The notes under the pieces were generated by a model. That model saw only the letters and a program-made list of their open reading frames with translations, was not told where the DNA came from and made no database searches. The translations under genes and the position numbers were made by a program. Source: Ceriagrion tenellum (Eukaryota > Arthropoda > Insecta > Odonata > Coenagrionidae). Taken from it: DNA of 64,000 nt. Numbering within the stretch: position 1 is the first letter of the stretch; every line of letters starts with the position of its first letter. Below are positions 1 to 10,289 of the stretch, piece after piece. The stretch lies in assembly GCA_963169105.1 (NCBI GenBank), contig OY720640.1:114004085-114068084 (forward strand). Direction: 5' to 3'.

Positions 1-878
1 TTTTTCTCATTGTTTAATCATGCAATAATTGAATCTTAACAATGAATAACATGATGTTATTCCGTTCATTAACAATCGCGTCGGCAGCTACTCATCCATA
101 ATTGTGAAGCGAGTACGTCATGTATGCCTCGCCGGAAGGCCTTAGCACGCCAGTAGCCTATTGGCCGTAGGTTTGAATTGTCAGCTGCACTATTGTCTTG
201 GATGTGCTTTTGTCTGAACTCCTCTGTAAAATGTAACTCATTTTTTTGCTCTTTTGAGGTTTTAACTGTATGTATTAGTTCATTTCATACTATATCCTGA
301 AAACGGATTCACGGTGAATTCATTTTGCGATTCCATAATAAGTACAACAACGAGTATAAAATGTTTGTATAAATATACTTGTGAAAACAAACAAAGTAAT
401 CATCGTTACATATATGTCTCAGCGAAAACTCTAGGATCTGCCGCGTCAAAGTCACATTGTTACATATCTAAGACCAGCCCAAGCATTTAAATTGCACTGC
501 AGCGAGTAAATTATAGTTTTTTGTCTTGTGATCGAAAGAAATGCTTGCAAGAAGTATTTTTCCAGACATTTTTGACGGACTATACCTAGAATATAAGAGA
601 GTGAGCGGAATATTACGAAATTGTTTGGCCGTGCCGAAATTCGGACAAATCAATTTCCTTAATGCCAATGAAACTCATCATTACATGTCAGTAATGTAGT
701 AGAGTAGACTAACTGCACAAAGGTAACCAGAAGTCAATGGTTTTTAGAGTCCTATCATACAGTTTTACTACCACTGGTGAAATTTTATTTACATTGATTT
801 TATGCAAAAATAATTACCTCCTGCCATCCGCTTACCTCGCTACAATATCTATGGCACCTTCCTGTCTGTAATTTCCAA
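1..878. other. AT-rich spacer, nothing recognised
   Basis: Only short open frames with no recognisable motif are present on either strand. I see no repeat structure, splice-site pair or RNA fold that I can support. It ends at the target duplication of the SINE-like element beginning at 892. Confidence 0.5.
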
Positions 879-891
879 CTTTCAAAATGGT

Positions 892-1068
892 GAAATTCAA
901 ACATGGCGGGTGAATTTTTTTCTGAGGAAGTTGCTTTGAGAAAAATTCGGCCTGGACCGGGAATGGAACCACGGACCTTTGGGTTGCCGCAAATGCAAAA
1001 AAAAAAATGCAAATCAAAGGTCCGTGGTTCGATTCCCGGTCCAGGCCGAATTTTTCTCAAGGCAATTT
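892..1068. mobile_element. Inverted dimer of a tRNA-derived SINE fragment
   Basis: Two near-identical arms at about 931-981 and 1015-1066 are reverse complements separated by a 33-nt A-rich spacer. Each arm contains a Pol III box-B-like string; on the + strand GGTTCGATTCCCGG lies at 1026-1039, while the left arm carries one substitution. No box A is visible, so this is the 3' part of a tRNA-like head, not a tRNA gene. The 13-bp string CTTTCAAAATGGT occurs at 879-891 and again at 1069-1081 and is a good target-site duplication. A degenerate relative of the arm is seen near 1835-1870. The layout, one-sided tail plus inverted arms plus TSD, matches the palindromic elements elsewhere in the window, but no hammerhead-like core is present here. 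Confidence 0.6.
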
Positions 1069-1081
1069 CTTTCAAAATGGT

Positions 1082-1680
1082 CATAAACATCACTGATTCC
1101 CATGAAATCCCTGATTTAGTCGAAGCGTTCTCGTTTGTCACTTCTGGTGTCTCCCAATGCATCGTCCTCGACCCTCTTCTCTTTACAATCTATGAAGACC
1201 ATCTTATTGAAGATGCTCTGCTCTCAGGTTGTAACATTTTTCATACTTAGATGACTGTCTAGCGTTCATAACGATTGATGGTGTGGCTGATTTCCTTAAT
1301 TTACAGTTCTATCTACATGCTCTAAACAGCTGGTGCACGCAATGGAAACTGTGCATGAGTCCAAAAATGTCTGCTGCAATATCCTTCTCCTGAAAAGATA
1401 TCTCTTCTACTTACCCCGTTCTAAGCAACCTTTACTTTCTGCCAGTTCCACCAATGCTTAGGGGTTGCATTTAATCCAAACGTTGGGGTTCAATGAGCCC
1501 ATTACAGCTATTTCAAAAATCGCCGTTGTGGAGAGCAGATTTAGGGACTCAAAAAAATTACTGACCTATTTACATTAAAATCTGCGTTTCTTGGATGAGC
1601 ACAACCCATCCTTGAGTATTGCTTTCTCATCTGGTCAACTGCATTCCACTCTACACTTTAATTACTTAACCGACCCATAA
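1082..1680 (+). pseudogene. Decayed non-LTR retrotransposon reverse transcriptase
   Basis: Reading across frameshifts and stops on the + strand gives VTSGVSQCIVLDPLLFTIY, a worn version of the RT motif VTSGVPQGSVLGPLLF. Around 1310-1390 a stretch resembling LNSWCTQWKL follows, then an ILEY-like stretch (LEYCFLIWST) near 1600-1640, in the order expected for the RT palm and thumb of jockey/R1-type elements. The catalytic YADD box cannot be found in the sequence between them. No frame stays open beyond about 115 codons. It is an old 5'-truncated relic lying immediately 3' of the SINE dimer insertion. Confidence 0.6.
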
Positions 1681-1874
1681 TTTCTTTTTATTCATAATCC
1701 ACCTCCCACAGCCTTAATTAAACGGCGATTTGGATACTAATCTTCATAAAAATATAGATTAATTTCAAGCTATCCGGGACTAGCCACGGAGTTCCACTAT
1801 TACGGAGTCACCCGCAATGCACAATGCACACTATCCCGGTCAAGGCGGATGATTTTTTTCTCTGTGGAAATTTG

Positions 1875-2380
1875 CAAAATATAGATTATTTATATTTACT
1901 GATTTCTATTTTATTTATTATAAGTTACCCGTTTTTATTTTATTTTGCAACGTTTAATTTACTGTGATTATGCAGAGGAGTCTAAAGGACTTAGTTTTGG
2001 TTTTTGTACTTAACAAACAAATAAATCAACCAGCTGAAATTTACGAGGAAACTCTTACCTATTAAATTTGAGTCGTCATTTGCCGGATTTTTGTGACGTA
2101 GTGTGTTGACACCGCCGGCGGTTGAGAACTTTTAACTTGATAAATTTTCATAAAATTTGCCTCTCTACCAAATTATTGTCGAGCATTTTCAAGAATGTAG
2201 AATTCACATGCATATGCTTTATAAAATTAATGCATATAGGTTGTTGTGTTGTGAGAGAGAACAGTTTTTCAAGGAGAAAAGTGAACGTGAGAGATTCGTG
2301 GACGTTTACCTTGGATATGAAAAAACATGACCGCATCGTGATCGCATTTTTGAAGAATTTACAAAAGCGCCTCTCTCCAA
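1875..2380. other. AT-rich spacer
   Basis: No recognisable gene or repeat. The stretch contains one 118-codon open frame starting at 2122 that has low-complexity composition and no domain signature; I do not call it. Confidence 0.4.
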
Positions 2381-3290
2381 TTCTCTCCGACTCTTTCTCT
2401 CGCAGTCGGGCGCAACATTTTGGCGCAAACGGCTCGACGACAGGGAGAATCTCGGCAGGCCTGAAAACGTCGCCGTAGCGCCTTTGCATGGCGCCGTTTG
2501 TGAATGGAACGCAAAGGGGGGAGGAAAAAAATGAAGGAAAAAAGACTAATTCATGAAAAAAAGTTTTTCTCGTCTCTATTCTATCTTCTCCCAACTCTGC
2601 CGACGATGATAACTCACTTTGCTCGCTTTAGGACCCAAAGGATGTATATGTGTGTATATGTGTGTGTACGAAAGGAGACCACATTGTGTCCCAAGAGTAC
2701 TCGGAGGCAAAGGGAGTCGGCAACACAGGGACGCGTGTAAAAATACGCGAGCACACCACTTCGCGTCGCGCCATCTTGGTCGTCTCACAATTTACCGCGT
2801 CCACTTGAGTGCTTCCCGAGCGAGGAAACGCCGAAACAGAAAAACTATTGTGTGAAATGAATGGGAGTCTCCTCGCGAAAATCGATGTCTTAATATTTTA
2901 AAACGTGGTTGTCTCTTTAATTTTCTGTTTTATTTTGTTTTCCAACTCTTTCAGTCAGTTTCTTCCGTCATCGCAAACCCATCGGGGGTAAGGACCGTCT
3001 AAAGAAAGGCTCTGTCAGCAGCAGACTTCCTTGATTCGGGGGGGGATGAAATAGGTGAATGAAAGAAGGGAAACATATCAGTATACTCTTGTGTCTTTAG
3101 ATTCCACGCGCCGACTCAGCATGGTAAAGTTAAAAATACAGAAAACATTGCGGCAGTGCCGACGCTGAGTAAGGAATAGGGCGCAAGATTCTAAGCCATC
3201 CTTCCTACTACCTTCCTCCCCGGAAACACTTTAGCGTTGGTACTGCTGTTACGTCTGTGGCGAAAACTACCTAGACGCTCGCTAATTGGT
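2381..3290. other. CpG-rich patch, possible promoter or 5' exon
   Basis: CpG density and GC content rise sharply here relative to flanks (for example the runs at 2400-2500 and 2750-2840). A pyrimidine-rich tract ending in TCTCGCAG near 2396-2404 resembles a splice acceptor, and GGGGGTAAGG near 2984-2993 resembles a donor. Overlapping short frames exist on both strands but none looks like a conserved protein. It could be a promoter with a non-coding 5' exon of a gene whose body lies outside the window, or a GC-rich repeat. I cannot decide. Confidence 0.25.
2640..2669. repeat. TG/TA-rich microsatellite
   Basis: Imperfect alternation of GTATATGTGT units, about 30 bp, inside the CpG-rich patch. 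Confidence 0.6.
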
Positions 3291-4671
3291 TGTTACCTTA
3301 AAATTATTTGAAGCTTTATTGTAGAAATACTGACGCTCCCTCATGAAAATTTTTGAGGAGGATTCACCTTCGATACTCACTATCCAACGATATCAATACC
3401 ATCATATTTTGACACCGTGCATGAGTGCGTTTTGTCACGAAACACGACAAATACATCGTTATCAGAGTGTTGCATTTTTATCTGTAGAAGGTGACGCAGT
3501 TAGCATTTTCTCTGGATGAACTTCACATTTACTTTTTTACGTTATTCATTCACTAATCAGGTTATCATTGGAATCTTGCGAGATATAAAATTTGATATGG
3601 CTGGGATTTATTGCAAATTTTCGAGAGGAAATTTTTTATTTCAAAGTATGAGCGCACCATCAGATGATATTATTGTTGTTTCTGCTGCAATTTTCGACAG
3701 AATTTATTTTTTGACAATAATTCTAATGACGAATGATACACAACCTACACGAATGATATTTATGTTATTGATAATTTACTTTGGTCGTCGGATGTATTTT
3801 TTCCAACAAATTCCATTCCAAATCCATAAAATAATGTACCATGTATAAACATGACAGAAGGAGTTCGGAGAACTGAACGCGAAGCACCGAAGTAGGGAGC
3901 AGGATTCCCTGAGAGTAGCCTCCACAGTACGGTTTTGAAATTTGAACCAAGACATTCGGGAAGGTATACTAGTATATCGGGGACCATTAGGGCAACGTGT
4001 TTAAATTAAAACTGCATTGGTAACCGAAAAACCACATCCACATGATGCAATATTGTCTTTAAGTATAATTACCATGAATTAGAAGTATGCAAAGTATCAT
4101 AGAAATATGCAAATAATAATAGCTACAACAATCTTAAGGAGTATAGAGTGCAAATCGTGAGTCGTTTGTGCGTCTTACATAAAATCTACATGTTTTCCAC
4201 AAAAATCTTGACCCTAACTTCGCTTATTTACATAAATTTGTATGCTCAAAATAACCACGCATGCTGTGATAAAAACGATGCAAAAGTTAATTATACCTTA
4301 AAATTATATTATAAATTAAAGCATTGTTATACCTCGGGTTCTTACCGCGTATTTCGACATTTATCGAGAATCGTAAGTAAATTAGTGTTTTTTTATTCGG
4401 TTTGATACCTTGAATATTATGATTGCCATTATAATGATAAGAAAGGTATGTTTTCACGTTTAAGAGAATTTATGTTCGTGTCATCTAATTATTGTGAAAT
4501 TTTTGTGAAGTTCTATAAGTCTACGAGTTAAGATAGCATTAAACTGCCGTGAAACCAAATTGGCAAAAGGCAATTTTTTTGCATTTATCCAAACATATTA
4601 CTAATGAGTGAGTGAAAAACTCCACACAAATCTGCACATAAATGAAAATCGCTCCGACCACAACCAGTCAC
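3291..4671. other. AT-rich spacer, nothing recognised
   Basis: Short unconserved frames only; no repeat family from the rest of the window is present until the TTAAGGTAG-type element starts at about 4672. Confidence 0.5.
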
Positions 4672-5832
4672 CAAGGTGGTTTGAGCCAAATTTCATTTCA
4701 CTAAATCAATGAATTTGGTCTCATTTTAAAGAAATATATATGGCCAATCCAAAATTACAAAAATATCAGTCCCTTACCGAACCACTTTTCCAGATTTTTA
4801 CGATGAATGCCAGCCCTTTTCAATCGACAATGGTACGCGTACGGACTTCAGAGAGACCATATCGAAAAAATGAGACATGTTTTGCGCCAAGGTCTCGTCA
4901 AAAATTTACAATGTATGTTTTCTCGACTATTTTAGAGAAGAAACCATTAATGCACGTGTGTAATTTTGTCATAATCACCAAAAACCATCCGTAAATAAGG
5001 TATTTTAAACGTGTGGTGTGAAGAAATGAATGGGGGGGACGGTTAGGCCCCACCACTAAAATTCCCCCGCCGGGTGACGGCTGCGGGACTGTGCGTCTAT
5101 TCTCCTCGATCAGAGTGGAAACCGGCGGAACCCGCTTACAGCCCCAATGCCCGAAGCACCTGAGATCCGGACCATCCCACTCCTCAAAGCGTACGAGGCT
5201 CTCAACGTCACAGATATGACTTCTTGATTATGCCTGAACCCCAGGCAGCAGGCCCAGGCCAGTGGCACCACAGGGCAGAAGAGAGGGCTAGGCTCGGATA
5301 CTAGTGCCCTTGCCGAAGCAAGGGTCCGACACCTCAAATGCCTGCCCTCTCGCATCCGGACAGCGGGTATTGACCGAAGCCCCCCCTGGTAAGGCCCATG
5401 CACGCACTTCAGGCCCGAAATACCCTACCTAGTCCCTACTAGCGAAGATGCAGCCACTAGGAGGCCGACACCAAAAGGGTGGATCGCCGGAGCCAGGCCA
5501 GCGATGGGCTCCACCCTCCCCTAGTCCCAGTGATTGCAGAGATTACTCCGCATCGTTGGACAGGTAACCGTCAGCATCGCTTGCGCGGATGCTTTCCACA
5601 CCATGTTGAAAGCCACTGGGGCCAGTTACCCACAGGAGTGGGATTGGGTGCCCAACTGGCTTCCTTTTCCGGGTAAACGCATTGTGGTCTGCTGGAGATT
5701 CGTCATCGGGTCAGGGTCTCTGCGCGCGTGAAACTCCTCGCCTCAAAATCTCGCGCGTTGACCCGCGATATTTTACCCGAAGGTATTTTAAACGTATTGT
5801 GTGAAAAATGAGTAAAATTAAAGACTTACGCT
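4672..5832 (+). mobile_element. TTAAGGTAG-family nonautonomous element, copy A (split)
   Basis: The stretch 4672-5030 contains the family landmarks: a 5' end like AAGGTGGTTTGAGCC, then ATCAATGAATTTGGTCTCA near 4706-4725, then CTTCAGAGAGACC near 4845. It continues after the GC-rich insert at 5782-5832 with GGTATTTTAAACG and AAAGACTTA. The 3' end is missing. No protein-coding potential is visible. Copy B starts about 80 bp downstream in the same orientation. Confidence 0.7.
5030..5781 (+). mobile_element. GC-rich retroelement-like insert with about 30-bp target duplication
   Basis: A 752-bp GC-rich block interrupts copy A. The host sequence GGTATTTTAAACG...GTGTGAA..AATGA is present on both sides, at 4999-5029 and 5782-5811, with a handful of mismatches, so the insertion duplicated about 30 bp of target. 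Neither a transposase nor an RT domain is recognisable. The 5' boundary starts with a run of seven G at 5032-5038 followed by complementary segments that can be drawn in the order of an HDV-like ribozyme (see findings). It may be the 5' portion of an R2-type element, given the endonuclease fragment 750 bp away, but that link is inference. Confidence 0.5.
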
Positions 5833-5913
5833 GTAAATGGTCCCGTTTGGACGCGGCAACAAGGATAGGGAGCGAACGAGGAAGATTCCCATGCCATGGC
5901 TGTATAATTAATT

Positions 5914-6455
5914 TTAAGGTAGTCCGAGTGAAATATCATTTTACTTAGAAATCAATGAATTTGGTCTCATTTTAAAGAATAACATCTCAACTATCCAATG
6001 ACACCAAAAATTCTACCCCTTTTGGCATTACTTTACGATATATTTGCCAAAAAATACCATCCCTTTTACATGGGAAACGGTTAGTGCATGCACTCCAGAG
6101 AGACATTATTTACAAAATAAGGTATTTCTAACACTTGGATGTCGTAAAAAAACTAACATTGTGTAGTTTTTATGTTTTCTCTTCTATATTTGAAAATTAA
6201 TCTTATTGTCACCGCAGTAGGTTCTTGGGCATCACAAAATAACCTTCCGTTTTGATGGAGTTTCAAACACACCGCGCGAAAAAAATGAGTCAAGTTAAAG
6301 ACTTTTTTCGATATTTTCATTTAATTACTTACAATTTCTGTCATATAAAAGTATACTCTTGCACCATTAATAATGTAATATTTTATTGATGTACAGTATT
6401 ATTCGAATATGGTCTCTATTATGACTGGGGAACTATCTCGCTCGGACTACCTTAA
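5914..6455 (+). mobile_element. TTAAGGTAG-family nonautonomous element, copy B (full length)
   Basis: This copy has both ends: TTAAGGTAGTCCGAG at 5914-5928 and CTCGGACTACCTTAA at 6441-6455, an inverted pair; the complement continues imperfectly for about 10 more bases. Both ends carry TTAA, either part of the TIR or a TTAA target duplication as in piggyBac-type elements. The 542-bp interior is AT-rich and has no coding capacity, so it would need a transposase in trans. It serves as the reference for the other copies in this window. Confidence 0.75.
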
Positions 6456-6508
6456 GTGCTGTGCGGATGGGATATTGTGTGAATGGATGGTTGTGTATGA
6501 GTGCAAGT

Positions 6509-6580
6509 GCAAGGACCCCCCCCTCAGTTTTCCTCAACCCAGTGTTTTCACCTTCCCCCCCCTGAATTATACCCGTGCTC
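6509..6580 (+). repeat. Direct repeat flanking the endonuclease fragment, left copy
   Basis: A C-run followed by CAGTTTTCCTCAACCCAGTG, a second C-run, and GAATTATACCCGTGCT. An almost identical copy lies at 7000-7072. It may be the element's 3' UTR, or a local duplication. Confidence 0.8.
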
Positions 6581-6999
6581 TCACGTGCTGAATCACTGCA
6601 CGGTGCATTCGGCTGCGTGGAGGGGGCGCCACGATGCTATCTTGCGTCGTCTTGCCGGAGAGGTTCCTCGCCACGGCGTGGAAATCCGCGTCGATCAAAC
6701 TCCACCGATGATCGATTCTACCCTGAGGCCCGATCTCGTGGTTGTTGACGAGGGACGTAGAAAAATCGTCATCGTGGACGTTACCGTGCCTTTCGAAAAT
6801 AGGAGGACTGCCTTGAATTTCGCAAGGCAGACAAAATTCGAAAAATATACCGCTATCTCTCAGCAACTTGCCGACCGCGGGTACGCGGTTTCCTTGAGTG
6901 CACTCGTGGTCGGAGCTTTGGGGGCGTGGGATCCTCCAAATTGGGTGGCGTTCCGCGACCTCGGTATCGCTCGGCGAAGCGTCGGAAAGATCGCGCAAG

Positions 7000-7072
7000 G
7001 CAAAGTGCCCCCCCTCCCACAGTTTTCCTCAACCCAGTGTTTTCACCTTCCCCCCCTGAATTATACCCGTGC
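7000..7072 (+). repeat. Direct repeat flanking the endonuclease fragment, right copy
   Basis: Matches 6509-6580 except for C-run length and a few bases at its 5' end. It follows directly after the endonuclease frame. Confidence 0.8.
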
Positions 7073-7074
7073 TA

Positions 7075-8360
7075 ATTGAGTGAGTAGAAATAAGATTGGC
7101 TCGAAAGTGACTTTCCCTCCCTCCCCTTTTTCCCGCTTTGACGGCCCAAATGTAAGAACGAAGACGTCGTACCTAGGTAAAGTGGGCCCCGTGTCCCGCA
7201 AACCGAAGAAGAGCCGTTCTCCTCCCCCCCCTTTCTCCTCCCCTTTTCCTTGGAGGGATAGCCTTTTACAAGGCGGTAACTGCGGACTAGGGGCTTCCAC
7301 TGCATAAATACGCCTTTGGATTGTTGGAGCAAGTTGCACACGTGGGAAGAGATTGCTGCCGGAAAACGCAGGCGATAGACAGTGTGACGACGGTAAAAGA
7401 GGCATCGGCTTGACTCGGAAGGTTGTCGGAAGGGAGTGGTCATGCGACATAGTTGAACAAGAGGAAAGAGGTTTCGACCCAAGAGAGAAAGAGGTTCCGC
7501 GCCTCGTATAAGCAGCCTGGAAGCCCAGAAGGAGTTGTCACCTGATAAACAGCCGCCCTGTAGCAGTATACAAACTTACCCACGGTAAGTACAGTCCAAA
7601 TTCCCGCCTTAGCCACGGCAAAAGTATACGCCGAGTTCATTCCCTAAAAGAAGAAAGTACTCAGTGGAAACAATTTCGAACCATTTTGTCCAAATCCCTT
7701 CTCCGATAAATCGAGTGGTTTTGTAAAAGTTGATATCTTAAATTTTTTACCTTCTCCGTATGTTTGTGTGTGTCTGAGAGGTTTCTGCCAAATTTTCTTA
7801 ACTTTATTACCGAGTGCATTAAGCGCTTCAATGAAAATCAGTGTCCCAAAGTCGAGAAGCGGAGTACAGACTCTGGAAGCTGCACTCAATCCGATTATTT
7901 TGTGACCCCTCACGTTATTGGTTAATTATAGCAAAAGTAAGAAATAAAGTCTTTCTGGAAAATGTAGACGCTTACCGTCACGCCACTGAAATCAAAAAGG
8001 ATCGCTTAAGTAATGGTATTCGTTTGAAGTTGTTTTCTATACTTATTCGATTTTTATTGTGTTAGATGCTCCATCTTTTTTTTCTACTTTCGGTGCCATT
8101 TAAGTTTTTTTTAATTGCATTTTTTCGCATGTTTTATCTATCAAGGTATGATCAATTGTTATCTAAACTACTTCTTCAGTGTAATGACTTTCCTCAAATC
8201 GTTCCACCCTATCCACTTCGTCGCTAACGAATTCGAAAAGGATCACGAAATAACTTCATGCGTCCCCACAACCACTATTGGGCGGTATCCCGCATGCAAA
8301 TCAAATTCACCCCGTGAGATTTTCTCATGTTCGATCCGACGAACAAACCCTTTGGGTACG
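7075..8360. other. Spacer with pyrimidine-rich tract
   Basis: The first 250 bp are rich in C/T runs. Open frames of 75-136 codons on both strands here are low-complexity and overlap each other, so I do not call genes. From about 7640 onward the sequence is AT-rich with nothing recognised. Confidence 0.4.
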
Positions 8361-8362
8361 GC

Positions 8363-8423
8363 ATGACGTGATATCACGTCATGGTTGTCTTAACGCTGGT
8401 GCTGATGACGTAATATCACGTCA
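8363..8423. promoter_or_regulatory. Two CRE-like palindromes
   Basis: ATGACGTGATATCACGTCAT at 8363-8382 is a perfect 20-bp palindrome. TGACGTAATATCACGTCA at 8406-8423 is a near copy. Each has two TGACGT half-sites. They may be regulatory or simply part of an old repeat; no gene is attached. Confidence 0.35.
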
Positions 8424-8627
8424 AGGGCACCGTGAGATTTTTAGCTTTCACTAGGGAACTTTACAACGCTGCATTCCCTTTCTTTTCCTTCCCCTCCCCC
8501 ATTCCAGGAACATAGGCACCCCACCTTCTTTATCGTTTTGCCTCACGACGTGGTTGGCGCCCAAAACTGCCCTGTGCTCCTACACCAACTCTTCCCCCCC
8601 CTCCCCCAGGGTAAAGTCCTTGTCTGC

Positions 8628-8780
8628 TAACACAGCGGGTTTTAGTCCCGCCTGGGTGGATTTTTCTCCATCTAGGACATGGTTGTTTGTGTTACGTAAA
8701 ATGAGTTATATGTAAGAGAAGGCTTGATAGCCCTAATATCGCTCAATAAAGAAGACATTATTATTATCATCCTTCCTCCT
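8628..8780 (+). mobile_element. tRNA-derived SINE
   Basis: GGGTTTTAGTCCCGCC near 8638-8653 corresponds to a worn box B, followed by TGGGTGGATTTTTCTCC and a body that matches the minus-strand SINE at 58081-58300. The copy ends with an AATAAAGAAG-like string and a (TTA)n/ATC tail at about 8755-8775. The box A half is not clear. Confidence 0.6.
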
Positions 8781-8859
8781 CTTATCTCCTTCTGTGACAG
8801 GCGACCAAAAGGGAGTCCGCCACAATATATATTTTTAAAAATTTAATTATTTTAAATTT

Positions 8860-8994
8860 AAGTCTCATTAAAATATTTAATTTCCCCGATAATAATGGAA
8901 TATTTAATTCATTCTGCTGAAATTAAAACGTATACTTCGAATATGGTCTCTAATATGGCTGGGGAACGATCTCACTCAAAGGCCTTAATACATT
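8860..8994 (+). mobile_element. TTAAGGTAG-family element, 3' fragment (copy G)
   Basis: Only the 3' part of the family remains: ATATTTAATTCAT, CTGCTGAAATTAAAACG, CGAATATGGTCTCTA and a worn end near 8990. No 5' end is present. Confidence 0.6.
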
Positions 8995-9271
8995 GAGCTC
9001 CGGCCTAGGAAGTTGGCAGCGCCAAAAGAGGGAAAGGCAGTGGGGTAAAGGACTTGGAGGGACAATGGAAGAGGAGGTTGGCGGGTGTTCGTGCGCGACA
9101 CTTTTAGATGGTTCTGCCTCACACTTGGCTTAAAGGGAGTAACGAGGATTGCGTTTATTAGGCGAATAAATTCAGTCCCACGATCCCCTGGGGCTCCCTT
9201 CAATACCCCCTCGCATCTTCAGTAACCCCTCTGAAGAATCCGTCTCATCATACTCATGCTTAATTCATCAT

Positions 9272-9525
9272 CATCGCCATACAGCATTTATAGGCTCGAC
9301 AGAAGTGATAAAATAAAAGAGATACATTGCCGAACAGACATTTACAAAAATTCGTTCGTTCCGCGCACAAAAAGTGGCAAAAGTAAAATCTGAGCTCCAC
9401 TAAAAGCACACCCATAATGCAGTTCACCATCTTACCTCCCAAAACCTTATCCTTTACACGACTGGTGCCCTAACACTCCCTCCTAATCATTCATGCGGCG
9501 ACTCTCAGGGTAGTTTGTAAATGTA
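9272..9525 (+). mobile_element. Jockey/CR1-like LINE, 3' end (copy A of the local family)
   Basis: The + strand reads as a worn RLDRSDKIKEI..NSFVPRT tail of the ORF2 C terminus, followed by a 3' UTR with ACACTCCC and a terminal part like CTCAGGGTAGTTTGTAAATG. The same 3' UTR is found at 27545-27930, 28290-28348, 30849-31108, 35690-35750 and, inverted, at 61771. It is 5'-truncated. Confidence 0.65.
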
Positions 9526-9534
9526 GATTATTTG

Positions 9535-9950
9535 TCGTTCAATCCTAACACTAGTAGACTGCAGCCCTACGTCCTTGCCTATCCAAGGCTAGTTTCCTTA
9601 CTTAATGGTAGTTCACCTTTTGTAGTGTCCTATTTATCTGGTCTGTTATTTTTTTATTGGGTCCCCTTTGTGGGACTTTACACTCTATTTTACTTTTAAT
9701 CATTTTTTTCATCGATTATCTTTCTCAAAGTGTGTCCAATCCATCTGGTTCATCTTTTCAATCTGGTATTCTAATTGGTCCTCTCCTCCTCTACTCATCT
9801 GTAAACTTCATTATTTGTTATATTTTCCGTTCATCTTCTCTTCAGTGTTCTCCTCCAACACCATGTTTTGAAAGGCCCTAATACTTTCTAGTCATTTTTT
9901 TTCTAATGGCTCATAGTGCGTTACGCTCGCCTTCAATATTTCACACACTT
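9535..9950 (-). pseudogene. RTE-like LINE 3' end, decayed
   Basis: On the minus strand, across stops, the sequence gives WCWRRT, NNEVYR and RWIGHTLRK. This is the C-terminal block found after the RT in RTE-like elements (ETW..WCWRRM...DEVYRRV...RWIGHTLR). The 3' UTR includes GGGCTGCAGTCTACTAG followed by GGATTGAAC, as in the copies at 16480-16960 and 59030-59430. Confidence 0.6.
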
Positions 9951-10007
9951 TTCCTTCATTAGCGATGTGTAAAGAAAGGGAAGAAAAAAGCTGTATAATA
10001 CTGTATT

Positions 10008-10276
10008 GTAAATGAAAGAAACTTTGTCCTTCCAAATAATTTTTTTTTTAAAGACGACCCGGGTTTTGACGTGGCACGTCATCATCAGGTTTTAATGTAT
10101 CTCTCGTGTCATACGGCCCCATGTCATCGACAGGTCTCTTGTATCTCTTGTGTCATACGACTCCGTGATTGACGTGGCACGTCATCATCAGCACTTGCTG
10201 ATGACGTGCCACGTCAAAACTCGGGTCGCATTCAATAAACTTTATGGGGAATAACAAAGTTACTTTCATTTACCAA
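10008..10276. mobile_element. Palindromic element, family a
   Basis: Terminal inverted repeats: GTAAATGAAAGAAACTTTGT near 10008-10027 and its near-complement ending near 10276. Inner arms contain CGACCCGGGTTTTGACGTGG on the left (from 10063) and the matching inverted strand on the right. Each arm has a CTGATGA string, but the GAAA of the hammerhead core is replaced by AAAA or CAAAA, so the core is broken. I could not find a clear target duplication. Confidence 0.6.
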
Positions 10277-10289
10277 TCAGTGTTAAACA

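Larger units (their letters stand above)
6508..7072 (+). pseudogene. C-terminal fragment of an R2-type non-LTR retrotransposon (restriction-like endonuclease)
   Basis: The open frame read from about 6501 to 7079 contains, at about codons 74-95, TLRPDLVVVDEGRRKIVIVD. This fits the RPD...D/E catalytic signature of the restriction-like endonuclease at the C terminus of R2/R4/NeSL-class retrotransposons. It is followed by TKFEKY and VVGALGAWD, which are also typical of that domain. Upstream, HVLNHCTVHSAAWRGRH looks like the remains of the preceding zinc knuckle. The RT domain is absent, so this is a truncated 3' piece. The block is bracketed by a direct repeat of about 65-70 bp (6509-6580 and 7000-7072). 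Copy B of the TTAAGGTAG family ends about 50 bp upstream. Confidence 0.75.

Noticed and set aside
1015..1066. Possible tRNA gene at the + strand box B
   Set aside because: There is no box A or cloverleaf, and the segment is one arm of an inverted repeat.
2148..2594. 148-codon minus-strand open frame
   Set aside because: It overlaps a 118-codon frame on the other strand, has biased composition from the CpG-rich patch and no domain motif.
7080..7450. 129-136-codon minus-strand frames
   Set aside because: Two overlapping frames in a C/T-run-rich tract; no motif and no link to the neighbouring endonuclease fragment.
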